Source of the DNA: Pseudomonas sp. PA27(2017)
GTDB lineage: Bacteria; Pseudomonadota; Gammaproteobacteria; Pseudomonadales; Pseudomonadaceae
Assembly: GCF_001945445.1 (NCBI RefSeq)
Contig: NZ_MSXW01000023.1
Location: 1-64,000, forward strand
DNA: 64,000 nt
Direction of reading: 5' to 3'
This document shows, in pieces, positions 48,368 to 57,578 of this stretch (position 1 is its first letter; each line of letters begins with the position of its first letter). The notes under the pieces were generated by a model that was not told the DNA's origin, did not search any database, and saw nothing but the letters and a program-made list of their open reading frames with translations. The position numbers were made by a program, and so were the translations under genes.

Positions 48368-49129
48368 ATGAAAGTCGCCAAACGCCGCCAGGCCATTCTC
48401 GAGCTGGTGCTCTCCAACAACGGCAACGTCAACGTCGAGACGCTGTGCAGCTCGCTCGGCGTGTCCGAAGCCACGGTGCGCCGCGACCTGTCCTCGCTCG
48501 CCGAACAGGGCATGATCATGCGCACCTACGGCGGCGCCGCGCACATCGGCAAGCATGCCCCGGAAGCTTCGCTGGAAGAGCGCAGCAGCCATTCCAGCCT
48601 GGAGAAGGAGCGCATCGCCCGCGCCGCACTGGCCCATGTGCAAGACAACGATACCGTGCTGCTCGACGGCGGCACCTCGACCGCGAGCCTGGCGCGGCTG
48701 CTGCGCGAACGCACCGGCCTGCACGTGATCACCAACAACCTGCTGGCCCTGGAATCCTTGCACGAGCTGCCACAAGGGCGGGTGACGGTACTGGGCGGCG
48801 ACCTGCGTCCCGGCAGCATGGCCACCTTTGGCCCCGCGGCCATGGCGATGCTCGAACGGCTGAGCGCCGACAAGGTGTTCGTGAGCGCCGATGGCGTGGT
48901 CGCCGGGCGCGGCCTGTGCGAAGCGAGCGCCAGCCAGGCCTATCTCAAGGACTTGATGATCCGTCAGGCGGCGGAAGTGTTCGTGCTTGCCGATGCCAGC
49001 AAGCTGGGCCGCGACCAGCAGCAGTACTGGACGCCCCTGAACACCCGCTGGACGCTGATCACCACCGGCAGCGCCGAACAGCTGGCCGATTTCGACAATG
49101 ATCCGCGAGTGATCCAGCAGCGGCTCTAG
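48368..49129 (+). CDS. DeoR-family transcriptional regulator
   Basis: The 253-residue protein has an N-terminal winged helix (RRQAILELVLSNNGNVNVETL, then GVSEATVRRDLSSLAEQGMI) with the DeoR signature, and a C-terminal sugar-phosphate sensor domain (LLDGGTSTASLARLL, ITNNLLALE). DeoR regulators of this type sense phosphorylated sugars. It closes the acid-sugar cluster and probably represses it through the region before 40695. GAAGGATC precedes the ATG. Confidence 0.93.
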   Translation: MKVAKRRQAILELVLSNNGNVNVETLCSSLGVSEATVRRDLSSLAEQGMIMRTYGGAAHIGKHAPEASLEERSSHSSLEKERIARAALAHVQDNDTVLLDGGTSTASLARLLRERTGLHVITNNLLALESLHELPQGRVTVLGGDLRPGSMATFGPAAMAMLERLSADKVFVSADGVVAGRGLCEASASQAYLKDLMIRQAAEVFVLADASKLGRDQQQYWTPLNTRWTLITTGSAEQLADFDNDPRVIQQRL

Positions 49130-49150
49130 ACCGCCGCTGGTCGCTTCAGG

Positions 49151-49678
49151 TTACTGACGCGGACGCAACGCGCCGCAATCAGCCGACACCCAACGTGCCT
49201 CGGACTCCATGCTGCCCTGCTGACGGCCCGCGCCGCTGTCGAAGTCACCGCTGACCTTGGTGGTGAACGACTTGTCGCCGAGAAAGTGCGCCTCGCCCTG
49301 GCCGCGGCCCTGTGGGCAAGTGAAGTTGAATACCCAACGATCGTTATCACGGGAGGTGATCTGCTGGCTGCAGTTGGGGTCCTGCAGGGGGATGTTCTGC
49401 GCATCGACCTGGGCCTGGCTGATGCAGTACTGCACGCCCTTTTCGCCGAGCTGGATACCCTGCTGGGCCATGGCTCGCTCCATCATTTCACGCTGGGCCT
49501 GGGGCAGGCTCTTGAACTGCTGCAGCATCACGTCGCTGCTCGGCAGTGTCTTGCCACCGAGCTGCATGTTCTTCGAGGTGATTTCCCAAAGACCGGGCTG
49601 GATCTGCTGCTCGGCGGACGCCATGAAAGGCAGTGCCAGCAGGCAAAAAGGCAGGATTTTCAAACTAGGCATGGGCAT
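49151..49678 (-). CDS. DUF3617 periplasmic protein
   Basis: The 175-residue protein has a signal peptide ending MASAEQQ and the DUF3617 pattern QPGLWEITSKNM, VQYCISQAQ and CSQQITSRDNDRWVFNFTCPQGRGQG, with paired Cys residues that probably form a disulphide. Function of the family is not known. GGAG lies six bases before the ATG. It is convergent with the DeoR gene. Confidence 0.88.
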   Translation of the reverse strand: MPMPSLKILPFCLLALPFMASAEQQIQPGLWEITSKNMQLGGKTLPSSDVMLQQFKSLPQAQREMMERAMAQQGIQLGEKGVQYCISQAQVDAQNIPLQDPNCSQQITSRDNDRWVFNFTCPQGRGQGEAHFLGDKSFTTKVSGDFDSGAGRQQGSMESEARWVSADCGALRPRQ

Positions 49679-49764
49679 ACGGGACTCCGTTGAGTGACCA
49701 CTGCGGTGGCTCGCTTAAACTCCGACAGCAGTGCCGCCGGGATGTCTCCATAGAATGGCGGCGA

Positions 49765-50268
49765 TCAAACTTCCACTTCCTGGTGGTAAAGCCGCAGCCC
49801 GCGTGCCTGATAGTTCGCCAGCGCACTAGGGTGATCGAGGCTGCAGGTGTGTACCCACACCCTTTTCGTGCCGGGCCAGGCCCAGGCGGACTGCAGCGCG
49901 TGGGTCAGCAGCGGGCCGCCGAAACCCTGGCCGAAAAACGCTTCGGCGAGACCGAAGTAGAGGATCTCTACTGCCCCTTCGGCATCACGCTGCAGTTCGT
50001 AGTAACCGGCGATGGCGCCCCCGTGGTAGGCCACCCAGGTGCGGTGGTCGTCACGTTCGATCGCCTCGCGCCATTGCTCGGCCGACCAGGCCAACTTGTC
50101 CGTCCACTCCCAGGGTTCCCCGACCAGTTGATAAAGAAAACGGTTGAGCTGGAACTGCTTGATGCGGCACTCGACCACCTGCAGATCGTCAGGCATGGGC
50201 TTGCCGCGCACCTGCTCGGCGCTGTGCATTTCCAGGTAATAGGTGATGTTGCTGCCTTGCTCGCTCAT
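49765..50268 (-). CDS. GNAT-family N-acetyltransferase
   Basis: The 167-residue protein shows the GNAT core: GYYELQRDAEGAVEILYFGLAEAFFGQGFGGPLLTHAL, where GQGFGG is the acetyl-CoA binding loop, and SALANYQARGL at the C-terminus. The acceptor is not known. It stands alone between DUF3617 and the ion channel. Confidence 0.88.
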   Translation of the reverse strand: MSEQGSNITYYLEMHSAEQVRGKPMPDDLQVVECRIKQFQLNRFLYQLVGEPWEWTDKLAWSAEQWREAIERDDHRTWVAYHGGAIAGYYELQRDAEGAVEILYFGLAEAFFGQGFGGPLLTHALQSAWAWPGTKRVWVHTCSLDHPSALANYQARGLRLYHQEVEV

Positions 50269-50458
50269 GCCGTGATCCGTCGTGTTGAGAGGCCCGGGCC
50301 TCGTGGCGAATAGCGCAGGCTAATGATCGGCGCCGTGCTCGGCAATCCGCAGCTACACATTTGGCGATAAAGCGGTCTGCAAAGCGGACGCCTGACGCTT
50401 TGCAGCGCCGCGGCGCTTATTTACCCTCGGCAGCCCGACAGCAACTGCCGACCCCATC

Positions 50459-51280
50459 ATGAGCCCCGTAACCTCCCCCCTGCCCTCCAACGCCTGGCGC
50501 CAGAAACTGGCCGTGGTCATGGACGGCAAGCCCGTGCAGCGCCTGATCACCGTGCTGATCCTGATCAACGCCGCCATCCTCGGCGCGCTGACCTCGAAGG
50601 AAATCGTCGCCGAGTGGGGGTGGCTGCTGTTGCCTGTGGATATGTTCATCCTCGCGGTATTCGTGGTCGAACTGGCGCTGCGTTTCGCGGCCCGAGGCAT
50701 TGGCCTGCTGCGCGACCCGTGGGCGGTGTTCGACTGCATCGTGGTGGGCATCGCCCTGGTGCCGGCCAGCGGGCCGTTCAGCGTGCTGCGTGCATTGCGC
50801 GTGTTGCGGGTACTGCGCCTGGTGTCGATCAACCCGAACATGCGCAAGGTGGTGCAGGCGCTGCTGGCTTCGCTGCCCGGCATGGGCAGCATCATCATGC
50901 TGATGGGGCTGATCTTCTACGTGTCGGCGGTGATGGCCACGCAGCTGTTCGGCGAGCGCTTTCCTGAATGGTTCGGCAGCCTGACCGCCAGCCTGTATTC
51001 GCTGTTCCAGATGATGACCCTGGACAGTTGGTCGAGCGGTACGGTGCGGCCGATCATGGAGGTCTATCCGCTGGCCTGGCTATTCTTCATTCCCTACGTG
51101 CTGATCGCCACCTTCATGATGCTAAACCTGTTCATCGCGGTGCTGGTCAACGCCATGGAGGATGCCCAGGGGCCGGACACGGAAGCCGAGGCGCGGGTAC
51201 AGCGCGAGGAGATGATTCTTCAAGAATTGAAGGCGTTACGGGCGGAGTTGGCACACATGAGGCGTGGGACTGCAGGTTAG
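50459..51280 (+). CDS. Voltage-gated cation channel (NaVBac type ion transporter)
   Basis: The 273-residue protein has one six-helix channel domain and probably works as a tetramer in the inner membrane. S4 is SVLRALRVLRVLRLVS with five regularly spaced Arg residues. The pore loop reads LFQMMTLDSWSSG, so the selectivity position that is Glu in NaChBac (TLESW) is Asp189 here. S6 is MMLNLFIAVLVNAMEDA and a charged C-terminal helix (EAEARVQREEMILQELKALRAEL) forms the usual coiled coil. The ribosome site is weak. It is a monocistronic gene followed by a REP pair. Confidence 0.92.
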   Translation: MSPVTSPLPSNAWRQKLAVVMDGKPVQRLITVLILINAAILGALTSKEIVAEWGWLLLPVDMFILAVFVVELALRFAARGIGLLRDPWAVFDCIVVGIALVPASGPFSVLRALRVLRVLRLVSINPNMRKVVQALLASLPGMGSIIMLMGLIFYVSAVMATQLFGERFPEWFGSLTASLYSLFQMMTLDSWSSGTVRPIMEVYPLAWLFFIPYVLIATFMMLNLFIAVLVNAMEDAQGPDTEAEARVQREEMILQELKALRAELAHMRRGTAG

Positions 51281-51297
51281 AGCAACACGTATATCGT

Positions 51298-51385
51298 TGT
51301 AGGAGGGGCCGGGCGGCGCTCCGCTTTAGCCTCGAGCCCTTTGTTTGCCTTGATAAAAAGCTTGAGGCTAAAGCCCCTCCTACGA
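51298..51385. repeat. Inverted REP pair after the channel gene
   Basis: GTAGGAGGGGC at the left end and GCCCCTCCTAC at the right end are inverted copies, with TTTAGCCTCGAGC and GCTTGAGGCTAAA inside also inverted. The whole can fold into one long imperfect hairpin between two convergent genes, and may serve as a bidirectional terminator. Confidence 0.75.
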
Positions 51386-51781
51386 ATTTGCTGAGCGGTC
51401 ACTCTCACAGCTCCACAGTTCCACCACCGGCTGGCTCGCCGTCGGCGGCCCGAGCCACTCACTGAAAGGCTTGCAGCCCACGGCATCGCATAGCTGGTAG
51501 TCGCCCGCCTCGGGCGTACGCCCCAGGCGCAGCGGTTGCAGCGGTGGCACCTGGCGCTGGTAATGCCAGGCCCCCTCACGCAACACGGCACCATCCGGGA
51601 TCTCCATGCCGGCGCCGCTACCCCGTACCCGCGCCTCACCGAGCAGCAGCCCGCCCGGCGTAACGCGGTAGTCCTCTTCCCAGCGGATCTTCTCGATCGT
51701 GTGGTCCCAAGCCAGGGTGAAGGACGGCACGGGCAGCGTCGCCCATACCGTTCCCGCCAGGCCCAGGCAAAGGCCAATCAA
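51380..51781 (-). CDS. DUF1850 protein (TRAP-TAXI associated)
   Basis: The 133-residue protein has an N-terminal signal or anchor helix and a DUF1850 domain (SFTLAWDHTIEKIRWEEDYRV and GAWHYQRQVPPL). Such proteins usually accompany TRAP-TAXI importers. Its start overlaps the stop of the permease gene by four bases, so it is the last gene of that operon. Function is not known. Confidence 0.85.
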   Translation of the reverse strand: MIGLCLGLAGTVWATLPVPSFTLAWDHTIEKIRWEEDYRVTPGGLLLGEARVRGSGAGMEIPDGAVLREGAWHYQRQVPPLQPLRLGRTPEAGDYQLCDAVGCKPFSEWLGPPTASQPVVELWSCESDRSANS

Positions 51782-53841
51782 GCGGCCGCCATGGCCGGCT
51801 GGCGACGGGCGCGCAGCATATGCACCGCGATCACCGCAGCGGCAACCAGGAAGCCGATTTCATCGGTGGTCACGCTATACAGCCCGAGCAGGTCGTAGCT
51901 GAATACCGAGGCCGGAATCACCAGCGACGCACCGGCAGCGAACACCAGCAGCCGCTCCCACGCACGCATCGGCGCCGAGAAGTAGCCGACCACTGCCATG
52001 CCCCACAAACCGACGGCAAACACCGACTTGATCAGCATGTAGAGAATCGCGCCCCAGTCGTCGCCCTGCATCAACAGCGCCGGGTCATAAACCGCCATGA
52101 ACGGCACGACGAAGCCGCACGCCGCGATGCGCACCGACCACAGGCTGATCCTCAGACCGTTCTCCTTGGCGATCGAACCCGCGGCGAAGCAGGCCAATGC
52201 CACTGGTGGCGTCAGGTCGGCCATCAGGCCGAAGTAGAAGACGAACATGTGCGACACGATCAACGGCACGCCCAACTCCAACAACGCCGGCGCGGCGATG
52301 GCGCTGGTGATGATGTAGTTGGGAATGGTCGGGATGCCCATGCCGAGGATCAGGCAGGTGAGCATGGTCAACACCAGCGACAGGAACAGGTTGTCCTTGC
52401 CGATGGCCATGATGTAACCGGCGAAGGTAGTGGCGATGCCGGTCAGCGAGACTACACCGATGATCACGCCCACCAGGATGCACGCCACCGCCACCGGAAT
52501 TGCGTGGCGCGCGCCTTCGGCCAGCGCCCACACGCAGGCGCGCAGGGTTTCCCGCCCGCCCTTGACGTAGAAGCAGCCGGCGACCAGCAAGGCGATCACA
52601 CCGAATACCACGCCGATGCCGAACTTGAGGAAGCCGGAGCTGACCAGCCCCAGGGCGATCCAGAAGGCGATCTTCAGCCACAGGTTGCTGGCGCGCATGA
52701 CGATCGCCGTACCGAGGATCACGATGGCCGTCAGGGCCAGGCCCACGGTGCCGGAGAACATCGGCGTGAAGCCGGCGAACAGCAGATAAACCAGCACACC
52801 CAGCGGAATCAGCAGGTACCAGCGTTGTTTGATGGCTGCGAACGGGTCCGGGCATTCGTCTTTCGGCAGCCCGACCAGTTTGAGGCGCTGGGCCTCCAGG
52901 TGCACGGTCCAGAAGATCGAACCGAACCACAGCAGAGCCGGGATCAACGCCGCCTTGGCGATCTCCACGTACGGCACGTTGATGGTCTCGGCCATGATGA
53001 ACGCCACGGCGCCCATGATCGGCGGCATGATCTGGCTACCCATGCTGGCCGAGGCTTCCACCGCCGCGGCAAAGGTGCCCTTGTAGCCGAAGCGCTTCAT
53101 CAGCGGGATGGTGAACTGACCGGTGGTGACCACGTTAGCCACGCCCGAACCGGTGATGGTGCCCATCAGCGCCGAGGTCACCACCGAAACCTTGGCCGGG
53201 CCGCCGGTCTTATGGCCGAACATGCCCATGGCGAAATCGGTGAACAGTCGGATCATCCCCGCCTGTTCGAGAAACGCCCCAAACAGGATGAACAGGAAGA
53301 TATAGGTGCCCGAGACATAGGTCGGCGTGCCGTAGAAACCTTCGGTGCCGAACGATAGCTGGTTGATGATCTGATCGAAGTCATAACCACGGTGCGCCAG
53401 GTCGCCCGGCAGGTGCTCGCCGAACAGGCCGTAGGCCAGGAAGCAACCGCAGATTATCGGCAAGGCCAGGCCCATGACCCGCCGCGCCGCCTCGAACACC
53501 AGCACCAGCAGGGTCACCCCCACCACCATATCGAAAGGGGTGAGGTCGCCCGAACGCTGGATCAGCTCTGCCTCGAAATACCACTGGTAAATCGCCGTGC
53601 CCAGCCCCGCCAGGCCCAGCGTCCAGGCCAGCGGCGTCCACGGCCGGCCTTGGCCACGCATCGGAAAGCACAGGTACACCATCAGCAACACGAAGCCGAC
53701 GTGCCCGGCGCGCAGTACCTGGCTGGAGAACGGATGGAAGGCGGCCCCGATGATCTGGTAGGCCGAAAACAGGATCGCGACGTAGAAAACGGCCTTGGGC
53801 CACTGACTGGGATTGCCGGTCAGACCTGGATGATCGCTCAT
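51778..53841 (-). CDS. TRAP transporter permease, fused 4TM-12TM (TAXI type)
   Basis: The 687-residue inner-membrane protein fuses the small and large TRAP permease subunits. The large part (from about 180) shows FGAFLEQAGMIRLFTDFAMGMFGHKTGGPAKVSV and GSQIMPPIMGAVAFIMAE, the hallmark of DctM-type domains. It uses the sodium or proton gradient to import an organic acid delivered by the TAXI binding protein. The ATG at 53841 (GAGA upstream) is preferred over 53880. It lies 115 bp after the binding-protein gene and is expressed from the same sigma-54 promoter. Confidence 0.92.
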   Translation of the reverse strand: MSDHPGLTGNPSQWPKAVFYVAILFSAYQIIGAAFHPFSSQVLRAGHVGFVLLMVYLCFPMRGQGRPWTPLAWTLGLAGLGTAIYQWYFEAELIQRSGDLTPFDMVVGVTLLVLVFEAARRVMGLALPIICGCFLAYGLFGEHLPGDLAHRGYDFDQIINQLSFGTEGFYGTPTYVSGTYIFLFILFGAFLEQAGMIRLFTDFAMGMFGHKTGGPAKVSVVTSALMGTITGSGVANVVTTGQFTIPLMKRFGYKGTFAAAVEASASMGSQIMPPIMGAVAFIMAETINVPYVEIAKAALIPALLWFGSIFWTVHLEAQRLKLVGLPKDECPDPFAAIKQRWYLLIPLGVLVYLLFAGFTPMFSGTVGLALTAIVILGTAIVMRASNLWLKIAFWIALGLVSSGFLKFGIGVVFGVIALLVAGCFYVKGGRETLRACVWALAEGARHAIPVAVACILVGVIIGVVSLTGIATTFAGYIMAIGKDNLFLSLVLTMLTCLILGMGIPTIPNYIITSAIAAPALLELGVPLIVSHMFVFYFGLMADLTPPVALACFAAGSIAKENGLRISLWSVRIAACGFVVPFMAVYDPALLMQGDDWGAILYMLIKSVFAVGLWGMAVVGYFSAPMRAWERLLVFAAGASLVIPASVFSYDLLGLYSVTTDEIGFLVAAAVIAVHMLRARRQPAMAAA

Positions 53842-53956
53842 GGATAGATTCTCGATGCAGCTGCAATAACGGCGGGCCATTGCCTAGGAGCATGGCCAAG
53901 CGCCGACCCGACAGGCGAGCGGGCAGCGCGTACGGCCGTCCGCTCTACCCTGCGCG

Positions 53957-54913
53957 TTACTTGAGTACGCCGGCTTCCTTGTAGAAACGCTCGGCACCCG
54001 GATGCAACGGGATAGGCAGGCCTTCGGTGGCAGTTTCCAGCTTGATGTCGTTGGCCGCGGAGTGGGCGGTACGCAGACGGGGGAGGTTGTCGAACAGCAA
54101 CTTGGTCATCTGATAAGCCACGTCATCGGAGACCTTCTCGTGGCTGACCAGCAGGTTGACGATGGCCGCGGTCGGTACGTCCTGATCCTGACCGTCGTAG
54201 GTGCCAGCCGGGATGACCTTGGCCTGATAGGCCTGGCTGTCGATCTTGGCCACCACCTCTTCAGGGATGGCCACGAAGGTGATTGGTACCATCGATGCCA
54301 GGTCGCGAATCGCCGCCATGCCCAGGCCGGAGGACTGCAGAGTGGCGTCCAGCTGACGGTTCTTGATCAGTTCGACCGACTCGGCATAGGGCATGAACTC
54401 GACGCGCCCCATGTCTTTGTAGCTCAGGCCGGCAGCTTCGAAGATCGCCCGGGCGTTGAGCTCGGTGCCGGACTTCGGCGCGCCTACGGAGATGCGCTTG
54501 CCCTTGAGGTCTTCCAGGGTCTTGATGCCGGATTCTTTGCTGGCGACGATCTGGATGTAGTTCGGGTAGGTGGCGGCGATGGCGCGAATGCGCGTCAGCG
54601 GCGCCTTGAAGCCGGCATCCTCGACACCGTTCCAGGCGTCTTCGACCGAATCGCCCAGGGCGAAGGCAATCTCGCCACGACCAGACTGCAGCAGGTTGAG
54701 GTTTTCTACCGAGGCCTTGGTGGCCTGGACCGAAGTTTTCGCGCCCTCGATACCGCTGCCGTACAGCTGCGACATGGCCACGCCAATCGGGTAATACACC
54801 CCACTGGTGCCGCCGGTAAGCACGTTGATGAAGGTCGGTGCGGCAAGTACCGCGGTGCTGGCAGTGAAGGCTGCGGCAGCCGCGAACAGGGTGACGCGCT
54901 TGGTCAGTCGCAT
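53957..54913 (-). CDS. TAXI-family TRAP transporter substrate-binding protein
   Basis: The 318-residue periplasmic protein has a signal peptide ending TAVLAAPTF and the TAXI signature INVLTGGTSGVYYPIGVAMSQLY. VGAPKSGTELNARAIFEAAG matches the ligand-binding segment. TAXI transporters take up glutamate, 2-oxoglutarate or similar dicarboxylates. It is the first gene of the operon downstream of a sigma-54 promoter. Confidence 0.93.
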   Translation of the reverse strand: MRLTKRVTLFAAAAAFTASTAVLAAPTFINVLTGGTSGVYYPIGVAMSQLYGSGIEGAKTSVQATKASVENLNLLQSGRGEIAFALGDSVEDAWNGVEDAGFKAPLTRIRAIAATYPNYIQIVASKESGIKTLEDLKGKRISVGAPKSGTELNARAIFEAAGLSYKDMGRVEFMPYAESVELIKNRQLDATLQSSGLGMAAIRDLASMVPITFVAIPEEVVAKIDSQAYQAKVIPAGTYDGQDQDVPTAAIVNLLVSHEKVSDDVAYQMTKLLFDNLPRLRTAHSAANDIKLETATEGLPIPLHPGAERFYKEAGVLK

Positions 54914-54977
54914 GGTGTTTCTCCGTGATTATTCTTGTCAGAGAGCCGGTTTTGAATGTCCGGTTACCAGCAGCCAT

Positions 54978-54993
54978 AGCAGGTGTCGTGCCA
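54978..54993 (-). promoter_or_regulatory. Sigma-54 (-24/-12) promoter of the TRAP operon
   Basis: On the minus strand the sequence reads TGGCAC-GACAC-CTGCT, one base off the consensus TGGCAC-N5-TTGCW with the essential GG and GC in correct spacing. It lies 65 bp before the start of the TAXI gene. The adjacent gene encodes a DctD-type sigma-54 activator. Confidence 0.85.
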
Positions 54994-55090
54994 ACGAAGA
55001 AAAGCCGCAAGCCAGAGCGGTTTCTGGAAGATCACTAGAGAGAAAGCAGCGAAAGGTCGCCTATTGGCCAAGCGGCAATCGGCAGAACTC

Positions 55091-55105
55091 CGCTTATGCG
55101 AAGCG
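55091..55105. promoter_or_regulatory. Possible activator binding site upstream of the sigma-54 promoter
   Basis: CGCTT-ATGCG-AAGCG is an inverted repeat about 100 bp upstream of the -24 element, the usual distance for a DctD-type enhancer site. Only one site is visible, so support is modest. Confidence 0.4.
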
Positions 55106-55144
55106 TGGGAATGATCTTCAAGCGACCTGCCAGCGCACTACCTA

Positions 55145-55176
55145 TGGGAGCGCGCCATGCGCGCGAGTCGCGGGCA
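55145..55176. repeat. Solitary REP-like palindrome (copy of 581-615)
   Basis: TGGGAGCGCGCCATGCGCGC is identical to the copy at 581. It lies in the 404-bp gene-free stretch between the TAXI gene and dctD, which also holds a second common REP word (GGTGGGCTTCAGCCCA near 55268) and otherwise only the regulatory sites listed. Confidence 0.75.
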
Positions 55177-55317
55177 TGGACTAGGCGTCCCCACCCGCTC
55201 CCACAAAAGCAGGCCAATGGCAGCTCCCAATCGTTTGAATGACCTACAAAGGCCGCCGTCAAATCGTAGGGTGGGCTTCAGCCCAGCAGCGAGCCCGACC
55301 GTCCTCTGAGCCGCGAC

Positions 55318-56661
55318 TCAATCCTCGTCACTACTCCCGGCAGGTCGATAGGCGCTGCGCTGCAATCTGTGGCGCTGCATCTTTTCGTTGAGCGTGCGGC
55401 GTGGCAGTTGCAGCAGTTCCATGGTCCTCACAATGCTGCCGCGGCAACGCAGCAGCGCGTTATGCAGGCATTGCGCCTCGAACGTTTCCATCTGCCCGGC
55501 AAGGGACTGGTTGCCCTCCCGCGAGCCGGTGTCGCTAAGCCCCAGCGCATGGCGTTCGGCAGCGTTGATCAATTCGCGTACGTTGCCCGGCCATTCGTGG
55601 CCGAGCAACGCGGCCAGCTTGGCAGGCGTAAGTGGCTCGAGAGTTCGGCTGTAGCGTTTGGCGGCCTCTTCGGCGAAGTGTTCGAACAGCAGCGAAATGT
55701 CTTCGCGCCGCTCACGCAGTGCCGGTATCTTCAGCGTGGCGACATTCAGCCGGTAGAACAGATCCTCGCGAAAGCGCCCGGCTCTCACTTCATCGAGCAA
55801 GTCCGGCTTCACCGCGCTGATCACCCGCAGGTCGACCTGAATGCTGCGGTTGGAACCGAGCCGCTCCAGGGTCTTTTCCTGCAGCACGCGCAGCAGCTTG
55901 ACCTGCTGCGCCAGCGGCAGACTTTCCACCTCATCGAGAAACAGCGTGCCGCCGTGGGCGTGCTCGATACGGCCGACACGCTTGTTCTGGGCGCCGGTGA
56001 AGGCGCCGCTCTCATGACCGAACAACTCGCTCTCGAACAGGTGCTCGGGAATCGCCGCACAGTTGAGCGCCACGAACGGCTTGTCGGCACGCTCGCTGAA
56101 ATCGTGCAGGCAGCGCGCCACCCGCTCCTTGCCCGAGCCGGTCTCGCCACGGATCAGCACGTTCACCGAGGTGCCGGCCAGGTCGAGAATCTGCCGGCGC
56201 AGCCGTTCCATGGGCCGCGACACGCCGAGCAGTTGCGCGGCGATCCCGTCCTTGAGGGCGAATTGCTGGCGCAAGGCGCGGTTCTCGCAGATCAGCCGGC
56301 GCTTTTCCAGGGCGCGGCGCACGGTGTCGAGCAGGCGATCCGGGGTGAAGGGTTTCTCGATGAAGTCATAGGCGCCCTGCTTGAGCGCCTGCACGGCCAT
56401 CGGTACGTCGCCATGGCCAGTAATCATGATCACCGGCAGATCGCGGTCGAGCTCGACCACACGCCCCAGCAGCTGCAGGCCATCGGTGCCGGGCATGCGT
56501 ACATCACTGATCAGTACGCCGGGAAAGTCGATATCGAGCAGCGTCAGCGCCTGATCCGCGGTGGCACAGGTCTGCACGCTGAAGCCAGACAGCTCCAGCC
56601 ACTGCTGCGCCGCCTCGCGGATCGCTGCTTCGTCATCGACGACGATTACCTGACCTGCCAT
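55318..56661 (-). CDS. dctD: Sigma-54-dependent response regulator, DctD type
   Basis: The 447-residue activator has a receiver domain (acid pocket D9-D10, phospho-acceptor D53 in LISDVRMPG). An AAA+ domain follows (Walker A GETGSGKE, the sigma-54 contact loop ESGAFTGAQ) and then a Fis-type helix-turn-helix (CRGSIVRTMELLQLPRRTLNEK). It should activate the TRAP operon from the site upstream of 54978. AAGGAGG precedes the ATG. Its kinase partner DctB is normally directly upstream; here only a C-terminal stub remains, 268 bp away. Confidence 0.92.
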   Translation of the reverse strand: MAGQVIVVDDEAAIREAAQQWLELSGFSVQTCATADQALTLLDIDFPGVLISDVRMPGTDGLQLLGRVVELDRDLPVIMITGHGDVPMAVQALKQGAYDFIEKPFTPDRLLDTVRRALEKRRLICENRALRQQFALKDGIAAQLLGVSRPMERLRRQILDLAGTSVNVLIRGETGSGKERVARCLHDFSERADKPFVALNCAAIPEHLFESELFGHESGAFTGAQNKRVGRIEHAHGGTLFLDEVESLPLAQQVKLLRVLQEKTLERLGSNRSIQVDLRVISAVKPDLLDEVRAGRFREDLFYRLNVATLKIPALRERREDISLLFEHFAEEAAKRYSRTLEPLTPAKLAALLGHEWPGNVRELINAAERHALGLSDTGSREGNQSLAGQMETFEAQCLHNALLRCRGSIVRTMELLQLPRRTLNEKMQRHRLQRSAYRPAGSSDED

Positions 56662-56928
56662 GAGACCTCCTTACTTTTAGAGCCTGTTCAGGATCTGCTG
56701 CGCTTCGCGCCATACCGCGTCAGGAACAGGATGGAATACCAGCCCAGTCGGACTGCTCATTTACAGCTCGCAAAGTCGAGCGCGACTCCGGCGCTCCACG
56801 TCTATTTTTATGGGGCAGCCTGGCTTGCATGGCTTTGGGTTGCCAGGCCTCGAAAAGGCCCTGGAAGGGGCAGTGTATCCCCGGATCACAACAGCGGTAG
56901 CTGATGGGTGTTACACGAAATGCCAGGT
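56662..56928. other. Gap between dctD and the dctB remnant, possible insertion remnant
   Basis: In intact loci dctB and dctD are adjacent or overlap. This 267-bp stretch has no gene. It begins, next to the dctD ribosome site, with AGAGCCTGTTCAGGATC, a word that resembles insertion-sequence ends. I see no second copy or transposase, so an IS remnant is only a suggestion. Confidence 0.4.
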
Positions 56929-57009
56929 TCACCCGGCGCGCGGCAGACGCAGGATGAAAAGCGCGCCGTCCGGGCCATTGCGTGCCTCCAGGCTGCCGCC
57001 CAGGTCGCG
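56929..57009 (-). pseudogene. dctB: dctB sensor kinase, C-terminal remnant
   Basis: The minus strand encodes RDLGGSLEARNGPDGALFI followed by LRLPRAG and a stop, the last 27 residues of a histidine kinase (the G2-box side of the ATPase domain, as in DctB). Upstream the frame meets TAG at 57010-57012 and the sequence becomes AT-rich and unrelated. The rest of the kinase gene is missing from the window. The break marks the left junction of the island that follows. Confidence 0.8.
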
Positions 57010-57578
57010 CTATTCATCCGCTGCTCGTAAAGTCGATACCGCTGGTCTCCCCCAGTTTCTCGCACCGCCTAGACCTTGTAACCGACAAGACTGTGACGCA
57101 CCACGTAACCTAACGCTAAACCACCACCCATAATGACTGTGATCCGGTTGCAGCCGAGATTGTGAAAGAGCGCTGTAATCGCAAGGTACTCGCCCATCGC
57201 TGAATGTACCCGTAACGTCAAAGATTATATGGCCTGGATTCTCGCTCTAGCTGACACTCTGAAAATTCCAAGTTAGACCGCTAAGTTGCGAACCGATTGA
57301 GCACGGGACGAGAAACCAGCTGCTAGTACACGGCTGGATAAACTTAACCAGTTACGGCTCTGAGGGCGAAGATCTAGCGTCGGCCAGGTACTTTAAGTCC
57401 CGTGCGCAGGATCATCATTACAATAATTTCCGCAGCACATGAGACCTTATCAAATAGCCATCTTCCGATTAGCTTTCTTGCCGAAACGCATTATGAATGC
57501 CTAAATAAAACATAGCGTCCATCAAAAAATTTACGACCCGAACAATATAAATAAGGCCATCGTGGCAATAACTGCCAA
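57010..57578. other. Low-GC gene-free stretch at island junction
   Basis: This 570-bp stretch has no plausible gene on either strand and no tRNA that I can recognise. Base composition drops relative to the left side, beginning immediately after the dctB remnant. No direct repeats or integrase were seen. Confidence 0.6.
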
